The notes beneath the pieces are model-generated. The model was given only the letters and a program-made list of their open reading frames with translations, searched no databases and was not told the origin of the DNA. A stretch of 64,000 nucleotides of DNA, from assembly GCA_022575985.1 (NCBI GenBank), contig JAKSXM010000238.1, positions 12,232,001 through 12,296,000 on the forward strand, given 5' to 3'. The position numbers were made by a program, and so were the translations under genes. Shown here in pieces: positions 36,260 to 48,631 of the stretch; position 1 is the first letter of the stretch; the number at the start of each line of letters is the position of its first letter. Source of the DNA: Anagrus nilaparvatae. Taxonomy: Eukaryota > Arthropoda > Insecta > Hymenoptera > Mymaridae.

Positions 36260-39200
36260 GCAAACTGTTGTTTATAAACTTCTTTCTTTTAAATTACTCT
36301 GAGTTTCTTTGTTCGAATAAATGAATACCAAAATTAATATTTCACTAGTCACCCAAACAAACAAAAAAAAAACTAAAAAACTTTGGCTCTAAAAATCGTT
36401 AATTTAAAATCAGCAAAAAAATCACACCACAATAAATAACACAATTCTAAATCTTCTATTTTTTTTGGTTGTAAATTCGAAAATTTCCTTCCTTTATTTA
36501 TATTGTTATCGATAAGGTATTATTATAGATGGATGATAGTAAAACAGAGTAACACAGAGTAATACGTTGTCAATCCAGATGGGCGTTTATGCTTCAGTAA
36601 CCAATTTTAGACCAGTTCTAATACGTGTGTGCGAGTGTGTAGATATAGAAGATGAACGTTGACGTTGAATATATATGTATCCTTTTAGCTCGTGGGACTT
36701 CCCTTGAACAATCAGAACATGCAAATCAACTGCTGATTCAATGTTATATATATATTATATATATTATATGAGATTTCGATACAAATTACAATTTCTAATA
36801 TTATATTATACCACGTACTTATAGATGTAAATTTAACTTTAATTACGTTTAATATCATTGTAATTGATTCGATTGATTAAATTGGCAAATTATTTAATAA
36901 AACACAAAATCTTTATTTTCTATTAATTTATTATTATAAATTATTTATACTTTAATTAAAATTATAATAAATTTTAGTTAAAAAAATATTTTCAATTAAA
37001 ATTTCTCTCTAATATTTTATAAATTATGTAAGCCCAAACATATATATTTAATATACATGTCAATAATTGTGATAGGATTAAATTGAAAATATTATCTATG
37101 TATTTTACTTTCTAGACATGTGTGTGTGTGTGTGTGGGTAAGCTTTGAATTTAAAATTATTTATTTATATTAATACTTGTATTAATAAATACTCTCGTAA
37201 ATACTATATTAAATAATTTGATTATATTAATAATAAACTATATTTGCATACTGGAATTATTTTGCATTATTTACAATTATTTACCTGGTTATTTATAATA
37301 TTTATATTTATATTATCTATACTTTTTTTTTTTAATAAATAAAAATAATTTTTTTTTAAATCTTATTATCACTGATTTTTACTGTTGAATGCATGAATAC
37401 TTTTGAAATGATTATTTTTAAATACTAATGCTTGTATATTTATTCCCGTATTTATTGTTAATACCTCGGTTAATACTAAATACATGGGTCAGATTTTTAT
37501 TGAATTAATTTTTGGATGGATATTTCAAAAAAAAAATTCTTCTGTTCAATGATACTTTTTATCAGGCTCTCGATCAGACTAAATTAAGTTGGACTTAATT
37601 TATAGGTAATATTTTAGGTCTCAGTTAGGTCTATAGGGCGAGCTTCCTAAATCAGGACGCAGCAAATGTATTAAAACTCCTAATTAATGCCCACTTGTTA
37701 AGGGGCAGATTGATCCTTTCTGTTTCTAAAAACTTGGTATCCCCAAAATTATCTAGAAAACCTATTTTAATTGATTTTAATCCCAATTTTAATTTTAAAA
37801 AAATCTAAATTTTCAAAATTTACCCATATAAAAATAATATATTTTTTTGCATATTAAGAAAAAGTAAATAATTTTTAAAATACAAAGAGATAAAAAAAAA
37901 ACTGAAATGTGTGAAATGATGTCATTTAATAGTTTTGATATGAGTCATAAAAAAAATAAAAAGTATACAATAATAGATACTTTAATTTGATATATTATTA
38001 ATTTACTGTAATTTATTACAAAACTTACAATTTTTTATTATCAATTCACTTTTTCCTCTCTTAAAAAAAATATTTCTGATTTTATTATATATTTAAAATT
38101 TTTTATCTCCTATCTTTCTCTTTTTGTGTAAATTTAAAAAATAAAATAACTTGTGATTTCGCCCACATGAGATTATAAATTCTCTTGATAATAAAATATT
38201 CATCTCAGTCTTACATTTATTATTTTTTTGTAAAAAAAAAATTGTTTTTTATTTATACCAACTTACTTATACTTTCAAAATATTTATTATCTTTTTTTAT
38301 TAATTTATAAAAATATTAATTTCTAATCTCTTTTAATTTATTTTTCCAGTAATTTTTCATTTCTTTGTTTAAAACTTTCTAAAATATTAATTTATTTCTA
38401 GGTTGATTAATTATTTGTTTTAAAAAAATCACATTTTTTAAAAGAAATCTCTTTTCTTATTTTAGAATTTTTTATTTTAAATATTATGATAAAAAAAAAG
38501 GTCAGTCCCTAAAGAATCCCAGATGTCTCCTACAAAAACTGCACGCGACATTTATATAAAAAAAGAAAAATAAATGTTTTAAAAAAAATAATGTCAAAAA
38601 AGAATTGTGGTTTTTTCAAAACTATATTTTCCTTTCTTGATGCTTCATGTAAATACTTGACTCTTTTTTTTTTAATTTATTTATTTCATCATCTTTCATG
38701 CATTGGATTTAAATGTGTGTGTTTATTTTTACTTTTTAGTTGAAAAATTATACACTTTTTGATTTTTTTAGAATTTTATGCAATGTTTGAACTGTGGTTT
38801 TTATTTAAATTGTTTGGGCAAGAAATTGTCTTTCAATGGATGACCTAGAATTTTTTGACTAAAGCAATTACGAGCAATTAGCACCTCTGAATTTTTAAGT
38901 ATACCTACTTTTGTTAACTTTTGGAATAAATTAAAAAAATAATATTTTAACCAGTGATTCTCCAAAAGTAACTGGTTTTTAAAAATAAAGTCCAAAATAT
39001 TTAAAAAATTTACCCCCTCACATAATCAGCCTCAAAAAAATCTTTCAACAATCAACTAACAACGCACCCAAAAAAAATGTCATTTTCCAGAAATTAAGAT
39101 TTAAAATTAACCCTAAATTGTTGAGAAAAAAAATTCGTGTTACATGTACTTTAAACAGGAAACAAGCATCTGTTTCTTTCTTTGAGTAAAAAAGAGAAAT

Positions 39201-40430
39201 GATATAAAGGAGTGAAGACGAAGAAAACATTTTATTCATTTTTTTCTTTTATTTACGTCAAGAAATTCAAACTCGTTTTTCAGCTTTATACAAACGAAAA
39301 TAATATTATACTCGTGTTCGCGTGTGCATATATACATGAGTATAATATGACTCGAATGTATATGGAAAAAAAATCAAAAAATTCTTTAAGATAAAAACAA
39401 TAATGCATTTATAGTGTCTTAAATAAACCTTTTTTTTCATAACAAGCTGTGTAACTTTCTATATTTCTTCAAGAACTCGTGTGGTTGAGTGCATCGTTAA
39501 ATAAATATTTAATTTTTAATTATTGGCAAATATTTATACCTATTTTTCAGGTTAACAGAAATTTTTTAAAAAATATATTATTTGGGTTATTGAATTTTTT
39601 AAAACTAAAATGTCAGTGACTTTTGAATTTTAAATAAATATGCAAGTTTGATTAACTGATCTTTTAAAAACAAACATTAGTTTTTTAAATGTAAACATAA
39701 AATTTTGTCATTTTTTTTTTTCATTTTGCTTCACATTCTTTTACTAAATAAACCTTTTTTGTTATTTAAAATCAAACAATTTACCAATTTAATCACAGTA
39801 ATGAAACAAAAATGCATGCAGGTATTTACAACAAAAAAAATTTTTCTGCAAATTCCAGGAAAAACTTACTTTACCGACAAAGTACACACCCATATAACGA
39901 GTGTAAAAATTCACTGTAAACTTTTTTTTAAAAATAATTTGTATTTATTCTCATATAACAATAAAACACTAATTTTAAAAAATTTAATAGAAAATAAAAC
40001 AAATATATTATAAAATAAAAACAAAATTTTTTGCACTTACTTGTGTGCAAAATCACTGAATATAAATTCGTTAGCTTTTCTGGCAGGCTTTGCAATTCTA
40101 TTATCTTTATTTGCGTGTGTTTGCTATGTAACAATGTATGTGTGTCGGTGATATACCGGCGTGCGTGCGCAGCTTTCCTGGAACTCTCTGTTATTTTTTA
40201 ATTATTTTTTAAAATCCATGAATTTTTTCCTTTTTCTCACGAATTTCAATTTTCAAATTGCGAATTATAACTTTTGTATTATAAAATTTGTATTTATCGA
40301 TTTATTTTCATTCAAAATTTTAAAGAATTTTAAAAACAATTTTTCTTGTTCTTCGAAAAAGTTTTATTTTTAAGAACTAATTAGAAAACACTTTCACATA
40401 AATTTTTCATTATTAAAAAACTATAATAAA
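36260..40430. other. AT-rich DNA between the two candidate first exons
   Basis: No gene is supported. A TG microsatellite sits at 37119-37137. A somewhat richer segment at 37,565-37,720 has no coding sense. Short ORFs at 38.8-40.0 kb are Lys/Phe-rich chance frames. Confidence 0.55.
37119..37137. repeat. (TG)n microsatellite
   Basis: Nine uninterrupted TG units are visible. Confidence 0.9.
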
Positions 40431-40433
40431 CAC

Positions 40434-40578
40434 CATCAGTACCAATCGGCGGCATGAAACGCACGACTTCCAAACCCGGTCTACTGCTACTCCCGCCAGC
40501 GGCGTTCAAGGATTCGCCGTTAGCGGCGCGCATTCCCGGTACTTGTAAAATGGCGATGAAATTCTGGTAATAATGCAA
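40434..40578 (-). CDS. Candidate first coding exon (Gly/Ser/Ala-rich N-terminus)
   Basis: On the minus strand a G+C-rich block in otherwise AT-rich DNA reads MRAANGESLNAAGGSSSRPG, then LEVVRFMPPIGTD. Translation could start at 40533 or at an upstream in-frame Met at 40578 (MHYYQNFIAILQ). The composition change favours the inner Met or a splice near 40,545. Two possible donors, ATTG|GTACTG and GATG|GTGTTT, both leave phase 1 and so both fit the acceptor at 9719. Neither is a strong donor consensus. The sequence reads like the low-complexity N-terminus of a regulatory protein. I do not recognise it. Confidence 0.45.
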
Positions 40579-41660
40579 TTGAAAAATGATAATTCAACGA
40601 ATTATTGTTTTGTTTTAAGTTATAAAATTAATAAAATTTTATTATTTATAAAACACAAAAACACTATGTTTTACTTTTAAACACCCAATCACACACTTTT
40701 AAAAATTTTATTTGGTTTATACACGAAATATACACACAACACACGCGCACTGTATACACACTTTTTTATTATTATTATAGAGAGAATAAATGAGAAAATT
40801 TCTCTCGTCGATGTCGACGACTAATACGACGACGACGCCGACGGCGGTTTTATTTATGTATATATATGTATAATAATAATAAATATATATGTATGTGTTG
40901 GTTTTGTTCTTTGCGAATTTTATATATACATATATGCACTCGCGTTATCACGCCGGAAGTTTGATAAGCTATATAAGGGTAGTAACTTATAATACCCGGA
41001 GGATTATAAAAACGACTCCTCGGGGTGTGTCCTCGAAAAATTTTTAAACTTTTAAATCCTTTGAATCTTCTGCAGGAATTTTCGGAGAACACTTTTTCAA
41101 CTCCTTTATTGTTGTTATTTGTTATTATGATTATTATTTTATTTTCAAGAGAAAGAATTTTTTCTCAAAAAACAGAAATACAAATACACTTTCGAACACT
41201 TTTTTTAATTATAAACACAATATTACAAAATGCAAAATACTTTTTTTTCAAATAAATCTTGGTATACGCGCAACAGTGCAAAATTAATTGCAATTAAACT
41301 ACCGGGATTGTTGTATATATATATAGATATATATATGTATCTATGAAATCGTATAAATCGCGGTATATATAGAAAATAAGTAAGTCCGATGGCCCGGACT
41401 CACGGGACTCGACTGGGGCTGTGGATTTTGCTCTCCTCTCTTGGAGATTGTAAAAACGGGGAGTCCTTGACGCGCAAGCGTATTTTGATGAAGAGGGGAC
41501 ATATGTTATTTTAAAATTTGTATGACAGAGATAAATGCTATGGAATCGAAGAGTTTTATGACCCCCCACTGATGAAAAGAGAAAGAATATTTTTTACTCC
41601 ATCCCGGCGTTTTAAAGAGGTGCAGGACCGTATTTATTTTATTTTGGTTCCTATATAGGT
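40579..41660 (-). promoter_or_regulatory. Candidate promoter/5' leader region of the minus-strand gene
   Basis: This kilobase has islands of CG dinucleotides unusual for the window. Examples are GACGACGACGCCGACGGCGG at about 40,830, TCCTCGGGGTGTGTCCTCG at about 41,015 and GGCCCGGACTCACGGGACTC at about 41,390. It lies just upstream, on the minus strand, of the G+C-rich exon at 40.5 kb. Minus-strand ORFs here (41,294-41,569 and 40,850-41,092) end in AT-repeat and do not look like proteins. A 5' untranslated exon plus promoter is the simplest reading. Confidence 0.35.
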
Positions 41661-42940
41661 ATAAAAGATACTATTTTAAATTAGAATATTGTAATATACT
41701 TGATTTTGAATAAACGGGGATTTTCTATAGATGTTTATTTAGGTACTGGTTTTTTTTTAGTCTTCGTTTTTTTTTGAACGAGAGCTTGACAACTTTCAAT
41801 TTATGAGATATCTTATCTCCTTATAGAATAATGGATAATTGATGATTTGTTTTGGTATATATTTTTTTCTTTTTTTTTTATAAAGAACGATGTTTATGTT
41901 AATTTAGTAGTTATTTATTATGTAAAATATAATTTTCTATAATAAGATTTAGACAAAAAATTCAAACAAGTGTAATTTTAAAACTTATCTTCTATTATCG
42001 TAATTTAAAAAATTTTATTTTTTTGTTTTTTTTTTGTATTGTTATCGAAAATATAATTTATTCGAGTTTTTTTTTTTAAATAATTAACCATTGCTTTTGA
42101 ACAAATGATAAATGTTGTTGTTGCACGCACGTAACTTGAATTTTTTTCCATAAAAATTAGATTAAGGATCTCTAAGAAATTCGAATTCAGATAAAAATGG
42201 TCAAAAAAAATTTAACTCTATTTTTAAAAAAGTACCCTACTATAGTAACCAACTATAGTTAAAAAAACAAAATAAAAGCAGCAGAGTTTCTGAGAATTGG
42301 TCAAATTATAGATAGAATTTATGAACCTTGTTTTTCTGCACGGATATAAAATTAGGAAAATTTCGATATTCAGATTCCTTATGGGTAATTTTAGATAAAT
42401 CTGCTTTTTTAGACATATATGAGAAAATCCACCAAAAGATTGCCCTTAAGTGTTCAACCTTTTGAAAAAAAAAAATTTTCACGCACACCTTACTAATACG
42501 TTTTTTTGTGTTCTTTAGATCATATATAGTCACGAAAAGGTGATGAACAGAAAAAATGTTGCGTGTACAATAGTTTTTTTTCAGTTGGAAGGCTCAAAAT
42601 CACGTTTTTCCGATATTTGAAAAAAACCAATTTTTGAAAGTTTTTTTTAATCAACTAAAATCATTATAAACGATAAATTTATGTTTTTTCACTTGTATTG
42701 TACTAATAAATTACTAAAAAAAAGCATTTTTCTAAAAAAATGATACAAATTTTTAATTATTAGCGTCTTAAGGGGGCTCAAAACTTAAAAAAAGGGTTTC
42801 TAAAAATAAAGATTGCTTATTTAGCTTTTACAACTTTTTTAAGTGGAATTATTATTAAAAGGTAATAATAAAAAGTTTTAATTATGAGCTTTAGAAATCA
42901 CCTAAAACAGCTGAAAACAACTCCAAAGCTAAATTGTTTT
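41661..42940. other. AT-rich spacer leading into the tandem repeat
   Basis: No gene is supported. From about 42,540 the sequence takes on the style of the following repeat (GGGGGCTCAAAACTTAAAAA) but does not align to the unit by eye. Confidence 0.5.
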
Positions 42941-44220
42941 ATGCGAATAAAACCAAAATTTCTAAAAATGAAAAAATTTTAAAACTCACTTAAATCCATT
43001 TGTATCAGTTTTTTTGGGCTCTCCGACTCGGTGAACCATATTCATGTAAGTTTTTAACTGTTTCAGGCCATTTCCAGTCCAAAAAAATAAAAATTTTGAA
43101 AAATCAAAAAATCGGCCAATTTTCCATATATACCCCTTTCGATTTTTGCAAAAATAAAAATTCTCAAGAAAATCTTTTTCCCCCATCTCAACAGCACTTT
43201 TTTTATTAAAAAACTTGGTTTATAAACAATTTTAACCAATTCAAATAGTTTTATGCGAATAAATCCAAAAAATCTAAAAATCCAAAAATTTTCAAACTCA
43301 CTTAAATCCATTTATACCAGGTTTTTTGAGCTCCCCGACCCCTTGAAGGATATAAATATAAGTTTTTAACTGTTCAAAACCATTTCCAGTCCAAAAAAAT
43401 AAAAATTTTGAAAAATCAAAAAATCGGACAATTTTCCATATATATACCCCTTTCGATTTTGGCCAAAATAAAAAATGTCAAAAAAATCTGTTTCCCCCAT
43501 TTAATCATTACTTTTTGGGTTAGAAAACTTGGTTTACAATGAGTTTTAACCAATTCGGATGGTTTTATGCAAATAAAGCCAAAATTTCTAAAGTCCAAAA
43601 ATTTTAAAACTTACTTAAATTCATTTAAATCAGATTTTTTGGGCTCTTTGACCCGGGTAACCATAGTGATTTAAGTTTTTCACTGTTTCAAACCCTTTTT
43701 GGTACTAAACAGCGAAAAATTTGAAAAATCAAAAAATCGTCCAATTTTCCATATATACCCCTTTCGATTTTGGCCAAAATAAAAATTTTCAAGAAAATGC
43801 TGTTACCCTATTTCATCAGCATTTTTTTTATTAGAGAACTTGATTAATTAGGAATTTTAACCAATTCAAATGGTTTTATGCTAAAAAAACCAAAATTTCT
43901 AAAAATCCAAAATTTTTAAAACTCACTTATTTCCATTTATGTAAGGTTTTTTTAGTGTCCTGACCCAGAAAACCATATTGATTTAAGTTTTTAACCATTT
44001 CAAGCCCTTTTCAGTACAAAAAAACGAAAATTTTGAAAATCAAAAAATCGTCCAATTTTCCATATATACCCCTAAGGTTTTTTGAGCGTCCTGACATAGA
44101 AAACCATATTAATTTAAGTTTTTTAACTGTTTCAAACATTTTTCGGTACCGCCAGACAACGAAAAATTTAAAAAAAAAAAAAAAAACCTGACAATTTCCC
44201 ATATATAATTCCAAAAAAAT
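42941..44220. repeat. Satellite-like tandem repeat, unit about 313 bp
   Basis: The phrase TTTTATGCGAATAAA and its variants recur with ATGC at 42,941, 43,253, 43,567 and 43,879 (steps of 312, 314 and 312 bp). Within each unit the order is the same: CTCACTTAAATCCATTT, TTTTTTGGGCTC, GACCC..GAACCATA, AGTTTTTAACTGTTTC, CAAAAAATCGGCCAATTTTC, CATATATACCCCTTTCGATT, then TTTAACCAATTC. The fourth unit ends early and a partial fifth follows at about 44,078 (GTCCTGACATAGAAAACCAT). Copies differ at many positions, so the array is old. Minus-strand ORFs that repeat here (IRIKLFELVKI type) come from the repeat and are not genes. Confidence 0.85.
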
Positions 44221-44310
44221 GACCTATTTTTAAATTGCTGCCAAAATTGTAATTTTTTACTGAAATGGGTTTAATAGGTTTCAAAAATTTTGAACAATTT
44301 CCAAGAGTTT

Positions 44311-44455
44311 AAAATTCTTTACTCGTCTATTTTCAATCATTTGTTTGCGATATTTGACTACAATGAGTTTCATAGGTCTGAAACATTTTGGATAAGTTCC
44401 TAGTTTTCAAAAATTCTTTACTCGTCTATTTTCGATCATTTGTTTGCGAGATATA
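44311..44455. repeat. Local direct duplication of about 98 bp
   Basis: AATTCTTTACTCGTCTATTT followed by TC(A/G)ATCATTTGTTTGCGA occurs at about 44,315 and again at about 44,413. Each is preceded by a related TTTCAAAAATTTTG/TTTTCAAAAATTC segment. Confidence 0.75.
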
Positions 44456-45005
44456 AAAATTTCAGAGATAACTCAGAGTCCCGCTGTAAGATTTTTTAAT
44501 AAACGTTAATTTTAAACAACATCTTTATAGGAAAATAACTGAAGCAAAAGGTAAGAGTAAAAATAACTTTTGAAAACTAGGAGCTTTTAAAAAATTTTTC
44601 AGACCTATAGAACCCATTTTTTTACACAAATAAATGAGACCAATTGGGAGGTATTTAACTACCTTAAAAGGTGGTACTATTTAGAAGATTGCCTAAAAAC
44701 CCTATCTTATAGCATAGAACAATGACAAGAAATAAGTCTAATTTCTAGGCCAAGGAGACCCATTCAGTTAAACTGTGGTTATGACAGATGTTTTTTCAAC
44801 TACCACAATCTGTCCTAAAATTCAGAAATAAATCGGCCCCCAAACAGTTGACAATCCCATTACCAGTACTCTGCTTGAATTTTACTTAAGTAGCTTAAAA
44901 TTAAAATTAATATTTTCTTAAAAAATTCAATCCATTGAATTTTATTGCAATCTAAAAAATAGAAACAGAATAAGCTAACAGTATATTTCTAGCACAAAAC
45001 AGTCT

Positions 45006-47788
45006 TTATTAGCATGCAAATTAATGGTGTACAGCAGATCTGGTATACAGATAGTTTAAAGAAAAAAACAACATTCATTGTTAAATAAATACAAAACTAT
45101 ATATAATTTCCTTGAGTTACAAAGAACTAGTAATTTGACTTTTATTTTTAATTTTACGTCCTCTAATATAAGTTTTACGTTTCTTATAAGAAGCTTTCTT
45201 GGGTTTTCCTAATTTTCCAGAAATTTCTAAAAAAAACACAATAAAAGCTATGATAGTCCCAACAGCTATAACCGATAATAAAATTGTAGGCAACGCATTC
45301 TGATCAATAATATTATCAAATTCTAATTTTTTATTAACTTTGTTAATATTCTCATAATCAGATTTCCATTTAATATCTAGACCAATTTCTTTTATTCTCA
45401 CGTATAAATCACCTAATTTCTTTCTGAACGGCGAATTGTAATTAAACAAAATACCCTCTCGTCCTTGAAATAAAGTTAAATTACTTATTTTATATTTTAT
45501 TCCATTAAAAATATTTTTGTGCTTTCTTAAATTTCTTGCAGCGAATTTAAAAATCTGAAGAAAGACTTTATTTGACGTAATGTTATTAGAATCACGCGAT
45601 TGAGCAATTAAAGTAACATTTCGAATGATGCCTGAAGTTGAGTTTTGAAAAAACTTCAATAATCCTAGACGTTTTTCCCAGTAAATGACTGTCATGTTTC
45701 TTTTAAAAATATCTTCAAAAGATTTAACCAAATCAGTTTCTGTCTCTATGAGATTCTGACTTGTCAAATCAGAAATAATATCAGGAATGTAAAATAATGA
45801 AATAAAAACTATTGTAATGTAAATTATCTTAGATCTTAAACATGTACGAAAATTTATATTTAAATAAATTCCTAGCATTAAATTAAAAATATTAAATATT
45901 GACCATAGATCCCGATTAAGTTTAAAACAGTAAGCAAAAAAATAAATTAAAATTTGAACTGCGAATACTGACAGAAAAAAAGTTAAAGTAGTATTCCAAA
46001 ATGCAATATTTTTTTCCACTTTTAAAGGAACAACCAGACTAAGAGCAAATGCTTTCATTGCATAAAAGTTTAATACATTTTTTTGATAGATGGTTGGAAC
46101 TTTACTTAAATAAAAATTAATTTCCCGATGTTCTAATAAAGCTGTCAAATTGGAATTTTTTTGTTTTGGAAAAAATTTTGTAGTTATGTTTAGTAAATTT
46201 TCAAAGCATTTGTAAAATTTCAACAAAAATATTAAATTGTAATAAGTAGGTGAATAATTATAATTTTCTTTGGAATTTTTATAATAATGAGGCCATGAGT
46301 CATGCATCACTCCTACTTTCATTACGTATCCACTGATATTGTTTAATTTTTTGGGAAAAATTGATGAATTTGAATCACTATTATATTTTTTAATTTCTGT
46401 GCTATTAAGAAAAAGATTGTGGTGAAGAATAGAGAAATTCTTAAATTGGCATTGCACAATTGTAAAATCAATAAAATTTTTTTTATCAGCTATTGCCAAT
46501 ATTTTATTAATCAATTCAGACGATTCGTAAAATTGATTAAGAACCAAGAGAATTTTAGTAGATGTTAAATAAAATAAAGAGTCGCATATCAAATTCAAAG
46601 CTATTTCAAATTGATACAAAAGTTCTATGCAGTTCCCATCTTCAGTGAGAATAATAAAATGTAAAGGGGCTGTCAAATTACTTTTATATTCAATTACGTC
46701 AGTTTTCCATTGCAATAGTGGTGGTGGGTTATTCAAATTCACCAAAGCAGTTGGTATTTGCTTTATGAAATTTGATAAGACAGATTGAGAATCGCAATAG
46801 TTGGTCCTATTTTTGTTCTTCAAATCTGAATAAACTGTAACTTGATGCGGTTGCACTTCGTTTAAAAGATTTTTAACCAAGTTTTCTATATCAGAAAAGG
46901 CTGCATCTAATTGAACCAGAAAAATAACTAAAGGTACAATCTTCATCCTAAAAATAAACAGGTAGATTTTTCAAACAAATATTAAAATTTTTCGTAAAAC
47001 TAATAAGAAAGTAATGCTATATAACCAAATGGAGCATTGAAATTTTTAGTAATCTTTAAAATTTACTAATTTTTTTCAAATCATAATAAATCTCTTTTTT
47101 AGTAAATATAAATTAATTTAAACTTTCATAATATGTACCTGATTGAGCCAGGTTTGGAACCTCAAATTTTATTGTAATCAGGATTCAAAAAAGAACTTAA
47201 GATTTTTAAAACTCGGTTTCCGACTTTGACTTCTAAAAAAATTTAAATACTCATTTCAGTGTTTTTCTGTAATTTAAGGGTGTTAGACAAAATTTTTACG
47301 AGCAAACCTCGATTTTCGTAATCAGCGACCAAAAAAACCCTTGGTAGGCCTTTTCTCGTCTTGCTTGCCAAAATCAACCTTGATTTGATTGAAGTAATGG
47401 GTAATTAATAAACAAGTTTTTAGTTACCAAGCAATTATTTGTTGAAAGCTTGAAAATCTATCAAGTAACGTATATTTTAAACAGACGATATGAATTTACT
47501 GTTTGACTTACTTCAACGTTTACTCAGGAGTTAAAGTTTCTGATCCTCATAAATATTTATAAATAAATAAAATAAGTCATAAATTTTTTCAAATAGTATA
47601 TATTTTGTGTAATTTGAAAACAAGTCTTATAATTATTTTTATTACAAAGGAAGTAATTTATAGTTCTTTTAATATGATCAGGCAATTTTTATTTTTATTT
47701 TAACATATTATTAACCTTAACTTACCTCCAATGTCACAAATATTAGTCAAAAAAGGACAAGTGTTGTTATTAAAGCTAATTAATAGAA
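45006..47788. repeat. Segmental duplication, copy 1 (contains IR gene A)
   Basis: This segment aligns with 48,632-51,438 over its full length: the 3' flank (TTAGCATGCAAATTAATG versus TTAGCATACAAATCAACG), the whole receptor gene, and about 840 bp of upstream DNA ending in TTATTAAAGCTAATTAATA. The match stops at both ends next to LINE-derived or unrelated sequence. Confidence 0.85.
45117..46946 (-). CDS. Divergent ionotropic receptor (IR gene A)
   Basis: Single-exon gene, 609 aa. Signal peptide MKIVPLVIFLVQLDAAF, then an extracellular region with many NxT/S sites. The ligand-binding lobe S1 begins near residue 203 (ISGYVMKVGV). Membrane segment M1 is at about 317-340, a pore-loop region at 345-364 (DLWSIFNIFNLMLGIYLN), and M3 at about 371-397 ending IPDIISDLTSQ at the place of the glutamate-receptor SYTANLAA motif. 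S2 closes with YNSPFRKKLGDLYVRIKEIG, the counterpart of iGluR SPYR...L..L.E.G. M4 is at 551-574, followed by a Lys/Arg-rich tail. Family knowledge places such intronless, divergent IRs as chemosensory ligand-gated channel subunits, often gustatory and usually working with co-receptors. The ligand is unknown. The start is set by the signal peptide shared with gene B. Confidence 0.88.
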   Translation of the reverse strand: MKIVPLVIFLVQLDAAFSDIENLVKNLLNEVQPHQVTVYSDLKNKNRTNYCDSQSVLSNFIKQIPTALVNLNNPPPLLQWKTDVIEYKSNLTAPLHFIILTEDGNCIELLYQFEIALNLICDSLFYLTSTKILLVLNQFYESSELINKILAIADKKNFIDFTIVQCQFKNFSILHHNLFLNSTEIKKYNSDSNSSIFPKKLNNISGYVMKVGVMHDSWPHYYKNSKENYNYSPTYYNLIFLLKFYKCFENLLNITTKFFPKQKNSNLTALLEHREINFYLSKVPTIYQKNVLNFYAMKAFALSLVVPLKVEKNIAFWNTTLTFFLSVFAVQILIYFFAYCFKLNRDLWSIFNIFNLMLGIYLNINFRTCLRSKIIYITIVFISLFYIPDIISDLTSQNLIETETDLVKSFEDIFKRNMTVIYWEKRLGLLKFFQNSTSGIIRNVTLIAQSRDSNNITSNKVFLQIFKFAARNLRKHKNIFNGIKYKISNLTLFQGREGILFNYNSPFRKKLGDLYVRIKEIGLDIKWKSDYENINKVNKKLEFDNIIDQNALPTILLSVIAVGTIIAFIVFFLEISGKLGKPKKASYKKRKTYIRGRKIKNKSQITSSL

Positions 47789-47929
47789 ATAAATTTTAAT
47801 CATTATATTATATTATGAAATACAGAGTTGGGGATATATAACACAAGTAAATTTTTTTTCGTATCATACAATATGACTATATAATTGACAATAATTTTTA
47901 CCTTATCCCTAATGGTGTAATCCACCGGG

Positions 47930-48630
47930 GACCGGTATGCAATTCCTTTATTGATTTAATAATCATTGACGAAAACGGCAAGGTTATTTCTTTTGATAAA
48001 AAGTTATTTATTAACAATCATTATTTATTATACGTTACTCTTGATATCTTCACACCGAATTTATTCATTACGTATAACTCCTTCAGAAATATCAAAATTA
48101 TTAACCCTGAGGAGTTCGCTATTTGTCTTCGACAATTTGACTGGTTATTTGCTTTTAAAAGTAGAGATGTTACCTTATATGGGATACAACTGCTAAAAAT
48201 ATCATATCTATTCTTGATTCTATAGCTACTCTTTAAAATTATAGAATTACCAAGAATTCTCTTCCATGGTTAACACCTGAGTTAAGAAAGGTATCAAAAC
48301 ATCTAGATTATCTATATCGGCGGTATAGACGGAAACGTATTCAGCCTCGCCTGGATGCCTATAAAAACTTCTGAAATATTTTAAATGAGAAAATCTCAGC
48401 AGAAAAATAAACTTTTACTGAAACAAATTATCAACAAATAACCCTCCTGCTGATATCTGTGTCTTGCCAGTTCCTCTATCACATCAAAACCTCGCTTTAC
48501 TCCGGAGAAGCACAATAAATACTTTTTGCCCATTCAAAATTTTAACCCCTCTCTGCAACTAAATAATTCTCCCGTAGTCCCAAATCACCCCCCTTTTAAA
48601 TTTAATAACATTACGTTAGATAATTTAAAT
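47930..48630 (+). mobile_element. LINE remnant (jockey-like), between IR genes A and B
   Basis: Shifting plus-strand frames give recognisable LINE ORF2 pieces in order. First is an NPEEF..CLRQFDWLFAF block, then SLPWLTPELRKVSKHLDYLY and RRYRRKRIQPRLDAYKNF, typical of the endonuclease-to-RT linker (PWLT.E......R...YR..RR). Then comes FKFNNITLDNLNLLIS, like the pre-RT F.F..VT..EV...I motif. Frameshifts and stops make it a dead fragment. It abuts both duplicated receptor segments, ending within a few bases of 48,632. Confidence 0.7.
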
Positions 48631-48631
48631 C

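Noticed and set aside
42986..44214. Overlapping minus-strand ORFs with repeated peptides
   Set aside because: The resemblance comes from the 313-bp tandem repeat. Each frame breaks within one unit.
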